Assembly (NCBI RefSeq): GCF_001514125.1
Contig: NZ_KQ948568.1
Span: 80,775-144,774, forward strand
Origin: Streptomyces longwoodensis
Lineage (GTDB): Bacteria > Actinomycetota > Actinomycetes > Streptomycetales > Streptomycetaceae
Length of the DNA: 64,000 nucleotides
Direction: 5' to 3'
Shown here: in pieces, positions 26,231-34,202 of the stretch
How positions within the stretch are numbered: the first letter of the stretch is position 1
How the letters are laid out: each line of letters starts with the position of its first letter
The notes under the pieces: generated by a model
Told to the model about the DNA's origin: nothing
Databases searched by the model: none
The model's input: the letters and a program-made list of their open reading frames with translations, nothing else
Translations under genes and position numbers: made by a program

Positions 26231-27148
26231 ATGCAGCAGTCCCACGAGCGGCAGGAGCCGGCCGGCCCCGCTCCCGCCCCCACCCCGGCCGGTGCCGCCT
26301 CCCCCGGTCCCACCCCGGCCGGTGCCGCCTCCCCCGGTCCCACCCCGGCCGGTGCCGCCTCCCCCGGTCCCGCCGGCGCCGGTCCCGCCTCCCCCGCTCC
26401 CGCCGGCGCAGCCTCCACCGCGCCCGCCCCCGCCCCCGCGCGTCCCGCCCGCATCCTGGTCGTCGACGACGACCCCACCGTCGCCGAGGTGGTCACCGGG
26501 TACCTGGACCGCGCCGGCTACGTCGTCGACCGGGCCGGTGACGGCCCCGCCGCGCTCGCGCGGGCCGCCGGGCACCGGCCCGACCTGGTGGTGCTCGACC
26601 TGATGCTGCCCGGCATGGACGGCCTGGAGGTGTGCCGGCGGATGCGCGCGGACAGCGGCCCGGTGCCGGTCGTCATGCTCACCGCCCGCGGTGACGAGGA
26701 GGACCGCATCCTGGGCCTGGAGGTCGGCGCCGACGACTACGTCACCAAGCCGTTCAGCCCTCGCGAACTCGTCCTGCGTGTCGAGTCGGTGCTGCGCCGC
26801 ACCCGCCCCCGCGCGGAGACCGGCCCGCTCGGCGCGGCCGGCCTCACGGTCGACCCGGAGGCCCGCCGCGCCACCAAGAACGGCGCGGAACTGGCGCTCA
26901 CGCTGCGCGAGTTCGACCTGCTGGCGTTCTTCCTGCGGCACCCGGGGCGGGCGTACGGGCGGGAGGACCTGATGCGTGAGGTGTGGGGCTGGGACTTCGG
27001 CGACCTGTCGACGGTCACCGTGCACGTACGGCGGCTGCGCGGCAAGGTCGAGGACGACCCGGCCCGGCCGCGGCTGATCCAGACGGTGTGGGGCGTCGGC
27101 TACCGCTTCGACCCCTCCGCCGCCGGGCCCGCCGAGCAGGAGGCCTGA
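26231..27148 (+). CDS. OmpR-family response regulator with repetitive N-terminal extension
   Basis: 305 residues. A receiver domain starts near 75 (RILVVDDDPTVAEVV), with phospho-acceptor Asp in LVVLDLMLPGMDGLE and Lys in DDYVTKPFSPREL. A winged helix follows (LALTLREFDLLAFFLRHPGR, GVGYRF). Ahead of the receiver are about 70 residues of Ala/Pro/Gly with three identical PTPAGAASPG-type decapeptides from 30-bp DNA repeats; ATG 26231 gives this tail and a shorter start is possible. It precedes its histidine kinase by 2 bp. Confidence 0.9.
   Translation: MQQSHERQEPAGPAPAPTPAGAASPGPTPAGAASPGPTPAGAASPGPAGAGPASPAPAGAASTAPAPAPARPARILVVDDDPTVAEVVTGYLDRAGYVVDRAGDGPAALARAAGHRPDLVVLDLMLPGMDGLEVCRRMRADSGPVPVVMLTARGDEEDRILGLEVGADDYVTKPFSPRELVLRVESVLRRTRPRAETGPLGAAGLTVDPEARRATKNGAELALTLREFDLLAFFLRHPGRAYGREDLMREVWGWDFGDLSTVTVHVRRLRGKVEDDPARPRLIQTVWGVGYRFDPSAAGPAEQEA
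26281..26370. repeat. Three perfect 30-bp tandem repeats inside the response regulator gene
   Basis: Identical units at 26281-26310, 26311-26340 and 26341-26370, each beginning CACCCCGGCCGGTGCC. Thirty bases keep the frame and encode ten residues per unit, so copy number can change without breaking the gene. Confidence 0.95.
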
Positions 27149-27150
27149 CC

Positions 27151-28260
27151 GTGCACGACACCCTCCTGATCGCCCTGTACGCCTTCGCCGGCGCGGCCCT
27201 GACCGGTCTGGCCGGGGCGGCCGTGCTGCGCGGGACCCGCCGCCGCTCGCTCACCGCCTCGCTCGCCGTCGTCGCGGCGGTCGGGGTGGTCGCGATGCTC
27301 GCCGGGACGCTGGCCGTGGCGTGGGCGATGTTCCTGTCCCCGCACGACCTGAAGGTCGTCACCACGGTGGTCGCCATGGCGGCCGCGGTGTCGCTGGCCA
27401 CCGCGCTGCTGCTGGGCCGCTGGGTGGTGGCCCGTAGCCGTGAACTGACGGTGGCGGCGCGTTCGTTCGGTGACGGCGGCGCCTTCGCCCCGCCCGTGCA
27501 GCCCGGCACCGCCGAACTGGACGCGCTCAGCCGGGAACTGGCCGCCACCAGCGCCCGGCTCGCCGAATCCCGCGAGCGCGAGCGGGCGTTGGAGACGTCC
27601 CGGCGGGAACTGGTCGCCTGGATCTCGCACGACCTGCGCACCCCGCTGGCCGGGCTGCGCGCCATGTCGGAGGCGCTGGAGGACGGCGTCGCCGCCGACC
27701 CCGACCGCTACCTCAAGCAGATCCGCACCGAGGTCGAACGGCTCAACGACATGGTCGGCGACCTCTTCGAGCTGTCCCGCATCCACGCGGGCACCCTCCC
27801 GCTGAGCCCGTCCCGGATCTCCCTGTACGACCTGGTCGGCGACGCCCTCGCGGGGGCCGACCCGCTCGCCCGGGAGCACGGCGTCCGGCTGGTGGGCGCC
27901 CACGTGGAGCCGGTGCCGGTGGAGGTCGACGGCCGGGAGATGAGCCGGGTCCTGGGGAACCTGCTGGTCAACGCGATCCGCCGGACGCCCGCCGACGGCA
28001 CGGTCGCGGTGGCCGCCGAACGCTCCCCGGACGGCGTGGTGCTGTCGGTGACCGACGGCTGCGGCGGCATCCCGCCCGAGGACCTGCCGCGGGTCTTCGA
28101 CACCGGCTGGCGCGGCAGCGACGCCCGCACCCCGCCCGCCGGGGCGGGCCTGGGCCTGGCGATCGTCCGCGGCATCGTCGAGGCCCACCGGGGCCGGGCC
28201 GGCGTGCGCAACGTCCCCGGCGGCTGCCGTTTCGAGGTGACCCTGCCGGTGGCGCCGTGA
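27151..28260 (+). CDS. Two-component sensor histidine kinase
   Basis: 369 residues from GTG 27151 with AGGAGG at 27139-27144. Three hydrophobic N-terminal segments but little extracytoplasmic sequence, then a linker, the dimerisation/phospho-acceptor helix WISHDLRTPLAGLRAM (phospho-His), and an HATPase domain with N box NLLVNAIRR (an Arg-rich variant of NxxxNA), G1 VTDGCGGI and G2 GAGLGLAIV. Likely senses membrane or envelope state and phosphorylates the regulator encoded just upstream. Divergent glycan operon is a plausible target. Confidence 0.92.
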   Translation: MHDTLLIALYAFAGAALTGLAGAAVLRGTRRRSLTASLAVVAAVGVVAMLAGTLAVAWAMFLSPHDLKVVTTVVAMAAAVSLATALLLGRWVVARSRELTVAARSFGDGGAFAPPVQPGTAELDALSRELAATSARLAESRERERALETSRRELVAWISHDLRTPLAGLRAMSEALEDGVAADPDRYLKQIRTEVERLNDMVGDLFELSRIHAGTLPLSPSRISLYDLVGDALAGADPLAREHGVRLVGAHVEPVPVEVDGREMSRVLGNLLVNAIRRTPADGTVAVAAERSPDGVVLSVTDGCGGIPPEDLPRVFDTGWRGSDARTPPAGAGLGLAIVRGIVEAHRGRAGVRNVPGGCRFEVTLPVAP

Positions 28261-28284
28261 GGGAACGGCCGGCCTCAGGGGGCC

Positions 28285-28650
28285 TCAGGGGGAGGGCACG
28301 CCGGGCTGCGCGTGGCGGAAGAGGACGAGCAGGACCAGCAGCAGCGTGAGCGTCCCGAGGAACCGGACCAGGCGCCGGACCCTGGCCCCCGGGTCCAGCT
28401 GCCGCCAGGCGGGGGCGGCGGGGGACTCGTCGGGACACCACACCTCACCGACGGCGTCGTCCACGCCCGCGTCGCCCACGCCCCGGTCGCCCACGCCCGC
28501 GCCGTCCACCCCCGCGCCGTCCACCCCCGCGCCGGACGCGCGCTCGCGGGCCGACGGCTCGCGCGGTGCCGAGCGGCGTATGGCCTCCTCGGTGTCGCGG
28601 AGGAACTTCCCCCACTCCGCCTCCGGTACGACCGGCTCCCTCGCGGTCAC
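28285..28650 (-). CDS. Small protein with C-terminal membrane segment
   Basis: 121 residues from GTG 28650, with GAGGGGA directly upstream. N-terminal half is charged (EWGKFLRDTEEAIRRSAP); the middle has GVDGAG/GVGDAG repeats from 15-18-bp DNA repeats (about 28450-28530); the C-terminus has one membrane helix (LGTLTLLLVLLVLF). A conserved-looking but uncharacterised actinomycete type. It converges on the histidine kinase. Confidence 0.65.
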   Translation of the reverse strand: MTAREPVVPEAEWGKFLRDTEEAIRRSAPREPSARERASGAGVDGAGVDGAGVGDRGVGDAGVDDAVGEVWCPDESPAAPAWRQLDPGARVRRLVRFLGTLTLLLVLLVLFRHAQPGVPSP

Positions 28651-28739
28651 TCCCCTCGTCCTCCTGTCCGCAGCGGTGTCGACGTCCGCCTGTCAGGACG
28701 ACGGAGGGGAGCAACGCGTTCCCGCACCCGGTCAGCGGG

Positions 28740-30317
28740 TCACAGGGTCACCGGGTTGCCGCCGAAGGTGACCACCAGGTGGCCGTCGGCGGCGAAGGAC
28801 CAGCCGAGGGCGCCCGCGTAGGAGGGGCAGCGGGAGCCGTTGGCGCCGGTCCAGAACTGGTTGCTGCCGTCGGCGTCGCCGACGGTCTTGTCGTTGGAGC
28901 CGCTGACCGCGAAGCGGCAGGAGGTGTTGGAGCGGAAGACCGACGTGCCGGCGTCCCAGGAGAAGTTGCGCTGGGCGTTGTCGACGCCGATGTTGCTCGT
29001 CACGGTCATGGCGCCCGGGTTGCTGTTGTAGGTGAACCCGTGCTTGCCGTTGCGGTAGGCGACGCTGTGCCGGACCACGTGGCCGACCGCGATGCCGTCG
29101 CCGCCGAGCTTGTAGCCGTTGCGGTCACCGTTGGCGTTCACGGTGCCGTCGGAGAGCGTGCCGTTGCCGTACGACAGCGAGTACTCGACGGTCACCGGGC
29201 CGATCGCGCCGGTGTCGGTCTTGGTGTAGAGGTCCCAGCCGTCGTCGATGTTGTGGTGCGAGACGGCGTAGCGGAAGACGTTCCCGGTGCCGGTGGTGAG
29301 CTTGGCCGCGAAGCCGTCGGCGTCCTCGCCGTCGGAGTCGGCGTTGTCGTGCGACTCGGCGCTCAGGACCAGGTTGTCGGACGGCCACTGGCTGCTCGGC
29401 GTGGTCGACGCGATCCGGCCCAGCTGCAGCCCGGTGTCGCGGTTGTAGCGGGTCACGGTCCGCTCGATCACGTTGTGGCTGCCGCCGACGTAGATGCCGT
29501 TGTCCCCGGCGTGCTCGACGACGAGGCCGTACACCCGCCAGTACGACGCGTTGAGCTGGAGGCCGCGGTTGGACGGACTCTCCGTCTGCGCCGCGAAGTT
29601 GAGGATCGGCGTCTCACCCGGGTACGCGGACAGCGTGGTCCGCGCCGACTGGGTGCCGTCGCTGCCCTCCGGGACGGTGATCGTGGACGCGTAGGCGTAG
29701 GTGCCGCCGCGCAGGTAGATCGTGCCGCCCGGGGCGATCCGGCTGATCGCCGACGGCAGCGTGGTGGGCGCCGCCTGGGTGCCCGCCGCGCCGTCCGTGC
29801 CGCCGGGCGCGACGTACAGCGCCCCGCTCGTCGGCGGGGTGGTGGTGCCGCTGGTCTCCACGTCCAGGTAGTCGAGGTTCGGCAGGCCGCCGGAGGTGGT
29901 CGGGTTCAGGCGGACGGTGTTGCTGCCCGCGTTCAGCGGCACCGTGAGCGTCTTGGTGGCCCAGGCCGACCACGCCCCGGTCCCCTCGAACGACGGCGTC
30001 TGCACCGTCGTGCCGTTGACGACCAGCGCGGCCGGGCGCGCCGTCGTCGAGCCGTTGGCGAAGCGGACCGAGAGCGTGGCCGTGCCGGAGTTCGCCGCGT
30101 TCACCGTGAACTGGGCGTAACCGCTGATGGAGTTGGTGCCGTTGCAGAAGCCGGAGCCGGAGTAGCCCGTCCAGTCCGAGTCGAGGGTGCCGCTGCAGAC
30201 CGCGGGGGAGCTCTCGGCCTCGTAGCGCGTGGACGCGGCCTGCGCGGAGGGGCCGGACAGCGCGATGAGCGCGCCGGCCAGGAGGCCGACGGACGCGATG
30301 ACTGGTCTCAGGTGCAT
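28740..30317 (-). CDS. Secreted pectate lyase-like beta-helix protein with N-terminal CBM
   Basis: 525 residues. Signal peptide (VIASVGLLAGALIALSGPSAQA), a CBM35/CBM6-like module (about 29-155, YEAESSPAVCSGTLDSDWTG), a short Thr/Pro linker, then a right-handed beta-helix of the PL9 pectate lyase type (GDNGIYVGGSHNVIE, SHDNADSDGEDADGFAAKL with the Asp-rich calcium site, ATG-like turn residues). It should cleave pectin-type polygalacturonate outside the cell. A LacI-type palindrome at 30527-30538 lies in its upstream region, in keeping with substrate control. Confidence 0.9.
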   Translation of the reverse strand: MHLRPVIASVGLLAGALIALSGPSAQAASTRYEAESSPAVCSGTLDSDWTGYSGSGFCNGTNSISGYAQFTVNAANSGTATLSVRFANGSTTARPAALVVNGTTVQTPSFEGTGAWSAWATKTLTVPLNAGSNTVRLNPTTSGGLPNLDYLDVETSGTTTPPTSGALYVAPGGTDGAAGTQAAPTTLPSAISRIAPGGTIYLRGGTYAYASTITVPEGSDGTQSARTTLSAYPGETPILNFAAQTESPSNRGLQLNASYWRVYGLVVEHAGDNGIYVGGSHNVIERTVTRYNRDTGLQLGRIASTTPSSQWPSDNLVLSAESHDNADSDGEDADGFAAKLTTGTGNVFRYAVSHHNIDDGWDLYTKTDTGAIGPVTVEYSLSYGNGTLSDGTVNANGDRNGYKLGGDGIAVGHVVRHSVAYRNGKHGFTYNSNPGAMTVTSNIGVDNAQRNFSWDAGTSVFRSNTSCRFAVSGSNDKTVGDADGSNQFWTGANGSRCPSYAGALGWSFAADGHLVVTFGGNPVTL

Positions 30318-30358
30318 CGTTCGTCTCCAGGGGTGGTGAGTACGGCTGGGTGGGGGTG

Positions 30359-30426
30359 GTGCCGGGTGCCAGGTGCCGTGCCGGGTGCCATGAGCCGAGT
30401 GGCATGAGCCGAGTGCCGGGTGCCGG
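30359..30426. repeat. Short repeats in the pectate lyase leader
   Basis: GTGCCGGGTGCCA occurs at 30359-30371 and 30378-30390, and ATGAGCCGAGTG at 30390-30401 and 30404-30415, then GTGCCGGGTGCC again. They lie between the lyase start and the LacI-type palindrome. The rest of 30318-30707 shows no gene. Confidence 0.8.
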
Positions 30427-30526
30427 ACGAGTGCGGTCGCGGGCTCCGGGCGGTGCGTTCGGGTGCGTGAACGCGCGTCGGAGCGCGCCGCCCGACTGCG
30501 CTGGAGCGGGTGCGCCGATACGCTGT

Positions 30527-30538
30527 GAAAGCGCTTTC
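30527..30538. promoter_or_regulatory. LacI-family operator-like palindrome upstream of pectate lyase
   Basis: GAAAGCGCTTTC is a perfect 12-bp palindrome with the central CG and flanking pattern of LacI/GalR-family and cre-type operators. It lies about 210 bp before the lyase start, at the far end of an otherwise gene-free region, between the lyase and the divergent DUF5519 gene at 30708. The regulator is not encoded nearby. Confidence 0.65.
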
Positions 30539-30707
30539 TCCGGGACCGTAAAGGTGTCGCTCCAAACGCGTCAAGAGACGTGTACGTGATCGAAGTTCAC
30601 CAGCATGAACGATCAAGGCGTACGACACCCCACCCCCGAACCTCACGTCCAGGTTACGGAACCCTCAATCCCCGGTGGCCGCGAGATGAGGGGGTGACGA
30701 TGGGGTC

Positions 30708-31172
30708 ATGACCCCGGCCCAGCGCGCCCTCGCCCAGCTCGAAGCCTGGCCCGACCTCACCGAGGGTCCGGCCGCCTGCGGGACGGGACGGGCGCTGCGC
30801 ACCCCGCGCGCGGAGATCGTCCACTTCCACACCGACCACGAGGTGGACCTCCACCTCACCGGCGGTGCCATCCGGCGCATCGCCGCCGACCTGCGCGCCT
30901 CGACGGCGATCCGTCTGCTGCCCGGCTCCCGCTGGGTGACCGTACGGCTCGACTGCGAGGCCGACCAGCACCTGCTGATGAGCCTGGTCAGCATGGCCCT
31001 CAAGGCCCACCAGGGCCCGGGCCCCGCGGGCGCCCCGGCCCAGCCGCTCGACGGGGTACCCGCACAGGCCACCGCCGGACGCCCGGTCCAGGAGCCGACC
31101 GTGCGGCCGCCCACCCCGGAGTGCAACCTGCGGCGCGTCATGCTCGTGCCGCGGGACGCGCCGCTGGGCTGA
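30708..31172 (+). CDS. DUF5519 protein (often annotated luciferase family)
   Basis: 154 residues. The domain TPRAEIVHFHTDHEVDLHLT, with a His-rich strand, and SRWVTVRLDCEADQHLLMSL match DUF5519, a small fold that databases name luciferase family without evidence of light emission. A Pro/Ala-rich stretch precedes a short basic C-terminus. No operon partner; the next gene starts 165 bp on. Confidence 0.75.
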   Translation: MTPAQRALAQLEAWPDLTEGPAACGTGRALRTPRAEIVHFHTDHEVDLHLTGGAIRRIAADLRASTAIRLLPGSRWVTVRLDCEADQHLLMSLVSMALKAHQGPGPAGAPAQPLDGVPAQATAGRPVQEPTVRPPTPECNLRRVMLVPRDAPLG

Positions 31173-31337
31173 GCCGGTGTCGACGGGGTGAGCCCGGGTC
31201 GGGCCGGGTCCGTGGCCCAAGTGCTGCCGGGCGGGAAAACCCGTGGCAGGCACCGGAGTCCGGGCGCTAGCCTCGCCGGCGATGACGACTTTCCCCGTTC
31301 CTGGAAGGGGGGTCCCGTCCGCGCAAGGTGAGTGGTG

Positions 31338-32840
31338 ATGGCCACTCCCCCCGCGAACGGGGACACCCGGTACTCCCTCTGGCTGCGCGTGCGCGAGTTC
31401 GCCGTGCCGCCCTCCGTGATCGAGGCCGCGACCGCCCGGCGCCGTGCCGGTGACTGGGCGGGCGCCTGCGCCGCGGCCGGCGTCGACGTCGACGTCCGGC
31501 CCCGTGCCGTCGCCCGCACCCACGGCCACGACCTCGCCGCCCGGCTGCGCGACGACCTGCGGCACCTCGCGCCCGACCTGCTGCGCTGGCACCTGCCGCG
31601 GATCGCCCCCCACGGGCTGCTGCGCCCCGGCCTCACCCTCACCCTGGCCCGCTACGCCACCGGCCCCGGCGACCCGTCCCCGGTGCACCTCGTCGCCCGC
31701 ACCGCACCGGCGTGGGCGGACGGGGGGCAACGGATCAGCCTGGCGCTGTGGGACGGGCAGCAGGGCCGGCGGCCGGCCGCCACGCCCTCGCACCCGTCCC
31801 CCTCCCACGGGCACCCCCATCCCCGGCCCAGCCGGTGGTTCCGGCTGGACCTGCACCGGCACCTGTGGGACGCGCGCCGGGCCGGTGAACTGGCCGGCCG
31901 GGCAGGCGCGGTCGATGCCCCAGGCGGCGATCTCGCCGCGCCGCCAGCGGAGTTGGATGGTCTTCTGCCCCACGACCAGTGGTGTGCCGTCGAACGGTGG
32001 GCCGAGGAAGCGGCGTTGGTGCTCCGCGGCGAGGGGCGGCACGGCGGCGGAACCGTCGCCGTACGGCTCGGCGGGCGGCGACGGCTGGTGCTCGACGTGG
32101 GACCGGACGGCGCGGGCGGTGCGCCCGTGCTGCGGGGCGTGACCCCGGCCACCGCCGGCCGCGCCCGTGTGCTCCCCGCCCTGCCCCACGCGGCCACGTG
32201 GGTCCTGCCCGACCTGCACCTGCTGCGCGCCGGGCTCCTGGACGCGGGTGCGTTGCATCCGCTGGTCGCGGCGGCACTCGTACCGGAACGGGTCAAGGGC
32301 GCCGGGGACCGCTCGTCGCGTCCGACGGCCCGCGGGCCGAGGCTCGTGGAGTGCCGGGGGGACCTGCACCGCATCGGGCTCGCCGACGGCGTGCTGGTGC
32401 CGTGGGACCACTCGCCCGAGGAGATCCGGCGCGAGGAACTGCTGGCCGCGCTGACCGGCACCCCGCTGCCCTGCCTGCGGGTCATCGCCGAGGCCCACCG
32501 CACGCCCGACGACCTCGGCCCGGTCCGCGAGCGCCTGGACCACGGGGACCTCCCCGGTGCGCTGGCCGTCGTCGAGGACCTGCTGGGGCCCGGCGCGAGC
32601 CTGCCCGACGGTGCCCTGCGGGACGAGCTGGAGGCGGCCGCGCAACGACGCGTCGCCCACGGGCTGTTCCGCGCGGGCCTGGCCGAACCCGGCGGCGGGA
32701 GCCGCACCGGGTGGCGCACGCACCCCAGGCCCACCGGGACACCGGTCGTCCCCGGGCCCCTGCCCGGCCGGGTCGTGCCGGACCACCGCCGCAGCCGGGA
32801 GCACCCGTTCCGCCCCCGGCACGCCAACCGGTGTCCGTGA
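31338..32840 (+). CDS. Unknown protein heading the MoxR/VWA locus
   Basis: 500 residues from ATG 31338, with AAGGTGAG six bases upstream. No signal peptide or membrane segment. Visible features: a helical N-terminus (SLWLRVREFAVPPSVIEAAT), a His/Pro-rich stretch near 155 (HPSPSHGHPHPRP), a beta-rich middle and a Pro/Arg-rich C-terminus. I do not recognise the family. It is followed after 90 bp by the MoxR-like ATPase, which has the same AAGGTG ribosome site, and then by the VWA/metallopeptidase gene, so it is probably a component or substrate of that system. Confidence 0.75.
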   Translation: MATPPANGDTRYSLWLRVREFAVPPSVIEAATARRRAGDWAGACAAAGVDVDVRPRAVARTHGHDLAARLRDDLRHLAPDLLRWHLPRIAPHGLLRPGLTLTLARYATGPGDPSPVHLVARTAPAWADGGQRISLALWDGQQGRRPAATPSHPSPSHGHPHPRPSRWFRLDLHRHLWDARRAGELAGRAGAVDAPGGDLAAPPAELDGLLPHDQWCAVERWAEEAALVLRGEGRHGGGTVAVRLGGRRRLVLDVGPDGAGGAPVLRGVTPATAGRARVLPALPHAATWVLPDLHLLRAGLLDAGALHPLVAAALVPERVKGAGDRSSRPTARGPRLVECRGDLHRIGLADGVLVPWDHSPEEIRREELLAALTGTPLPCLRVIAEAHRTPDDLGPVRERLDHGDLPGALAVVEDLLGPGASLPDGALRDELEAAAQRRVAHGLFRAGLAEPGGGSRTGWRTHPRPTGTPVVPGPLPGRVVPDHRRSREHPFRPRHANRCP

Positions 32841-32930
32841 GCCGGCCCCCACCCCGGCCCGACGTTCCCCTGACGCCCTCCGCCCCGGGTGACTCCGTCC
32901 GCCACCCCCTACGACCCCAAGGTGATGCCC

Positions 32931-34202
32931 ATGCCCGCCCACCCGACCCCCGCCACCCCCTCGCCGTCCACCCACTCCTCGTCCACCGCCCCCGAACTGC
33001 CCGAACTCGACGTCGCCCGCGACCTGTTGGCGCTGCTCGCCGACACCACCACCGAACCCCGCCCCGACACCCAACTGGAGGCGCTCACCCTGGCCGTCGC
33101 GGCCGACCTGCCCGTCCTGCTGTGGGGTGAGCCGGGGATCGGGAAGACCGCCGCGCTGACGCAGCTCGCCGAGGCGCTGGAGCTGCCGCTGACCACGGTG
33201 ATCGCCAGCGTGCACGAGCCGTCCGACTTCTCGGGGCTGCCCGTCGTCGGGGACGACCCGGCCGGGCAGGGCGTGCCGCTGGCCCCGCCGGACTGGGCCG
33301 TACGGCTGGTGCGGGCCGGGCGGGGGCTGCTGTTCCTGGACGAGCTGTCCACGGCGCCGCCCGCCGTGCAGGCGGCGCTGCTGCGGCTGGTGCTGGAACG
33401 GCGGATCGGTGCGCTGCGGCTGCCGCCGGGCGTGCGGATCGTGGCCGCCGCCAACCCGCGGTCCTCGGCGGCCGACGGCTGGGAGCTGAGCCCGCCGCTG
33501 GCCAACCGGTTCGTGCACCTGCAGTGGGTCCACGACCACGAGGTCGTCGTCCGCGGGCTCGGTGGCACCTGGCCCCGCGCGACCCTGCCCCGCCTCGACC
33601 CGCGGCGGCTGCCGGACGCGGTGGACTTCGCGCGCCGGGCGGTGTGCGGGCTGCTCACCGCCCGGCCGGAGCTGGTGCACCGGCTGCCGTCGGGCGAGGG
33701 CCGGCGGGGCGGGCCGTGGCCGTCGCCGCGCAGCTGGGAGTCGACCCTGCGGCTGGTCGCCTTCGCCACCGCGGCGGACGTGTCACGGGACGTGCTGTCG
33801 CTGCTGGTCAGGGGCACCGTCGGAGACGGTCCGGGGCTCGAACTGCTGGCGAGCGTGGACCGGATGGACCTGCCCGACCCGGAGACCCTGCTCGCGGACC
33901 CGGCCGCCGCCGACCTGCCCCGGCGCGGTGACCTGCGCCAGGCGGTACTGGACGGCGTGGTCGACGCCGTACGGCGCCGTCCGGGGCGGGACCGCTGGGA
34001 CGCGGCCTGGGCGCTGCTCGTGCGCGCGGCCGAGACCGGCGCCCCGGACCTGGTCGTCGTCCCCGCCACCACCCTCGCCTCGCTGCGCCGCGAGGACTGG
34101 GACGTCCCGCCGTCGATCGAACGGCTGACGGGTGTGGTGGCACTGTCGCGGCGGGCGGACCGGGCGGACCGTACGGCGGCGGGCGCCGGGGCCCGCCGGT
34201 GA
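32931..34202 (+). CDS. MoxR-family AAA+ ATPase
   Basis: 423 residues from ATG 32931 (AAGGTG six bases upstream); GTG 32889 and ATG 32925 are alternatives. AAA+ core: Walker A GEPGIGKTAAL, Walker B GLLFLDELST, sensor I VRIVAAANPRSS, and LANRFVHLQW as arginine-finger region. MoxR ATPases act as chaperones that insert metals or remodel complexes, usually paired with a VWA-domain protein, as here. The stop overlaps the start of the next gene (GTGA), so the two are translationally coupled. Confidence 0.9.
   Translation: MPAHPTPATPSPSTHSSSTAPELPELDVARDLLALLADTTTEPRPDTQLEALTLAVAADLPVLLWGEPGIGKTAALTQLAEALELPLTTVIASVHEPSDFSGLPVVGDDPAGQGVPLAPPDWAVRLVRAGRGLLFLDELSTAPPAVQAALLRLVLERRIGALRLPPGVRIVAAANPRSSAADGWELSPPLANRFVHLQWVHDHEVVVRGLGGTWPRATLPRLDPRRLPDAVDFARRAVCGLLTARPELVHRLPSGEGRRGGPWPSPRSWESTLRLVAFATAADVSRDVLSLLVRGTVGDGPGLELLASVDRMDLPDPETLLADPAAADLPRRGDLRQAVLDGVVDAVRRRPGRDRWDAAWALLVRAAETGAPDLVVVPATTLASLRREDWDVPPSIERLTGVVALSRRADRADRTAAGAGARR

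Noticed and set aside
28566..30407. 613-codon plus-strand frame opposite the pectate lyase
   Set aside because: Low-complexity Val/Gly/Arg translation; the minus strand has signal peptide, CBM and beta-helix motifs.
30654..33680. 1008-codon minus-strand frame
   Set aside because: Antisense of the DUF5519, unknown and MoxR genes; no motif or sensible start.
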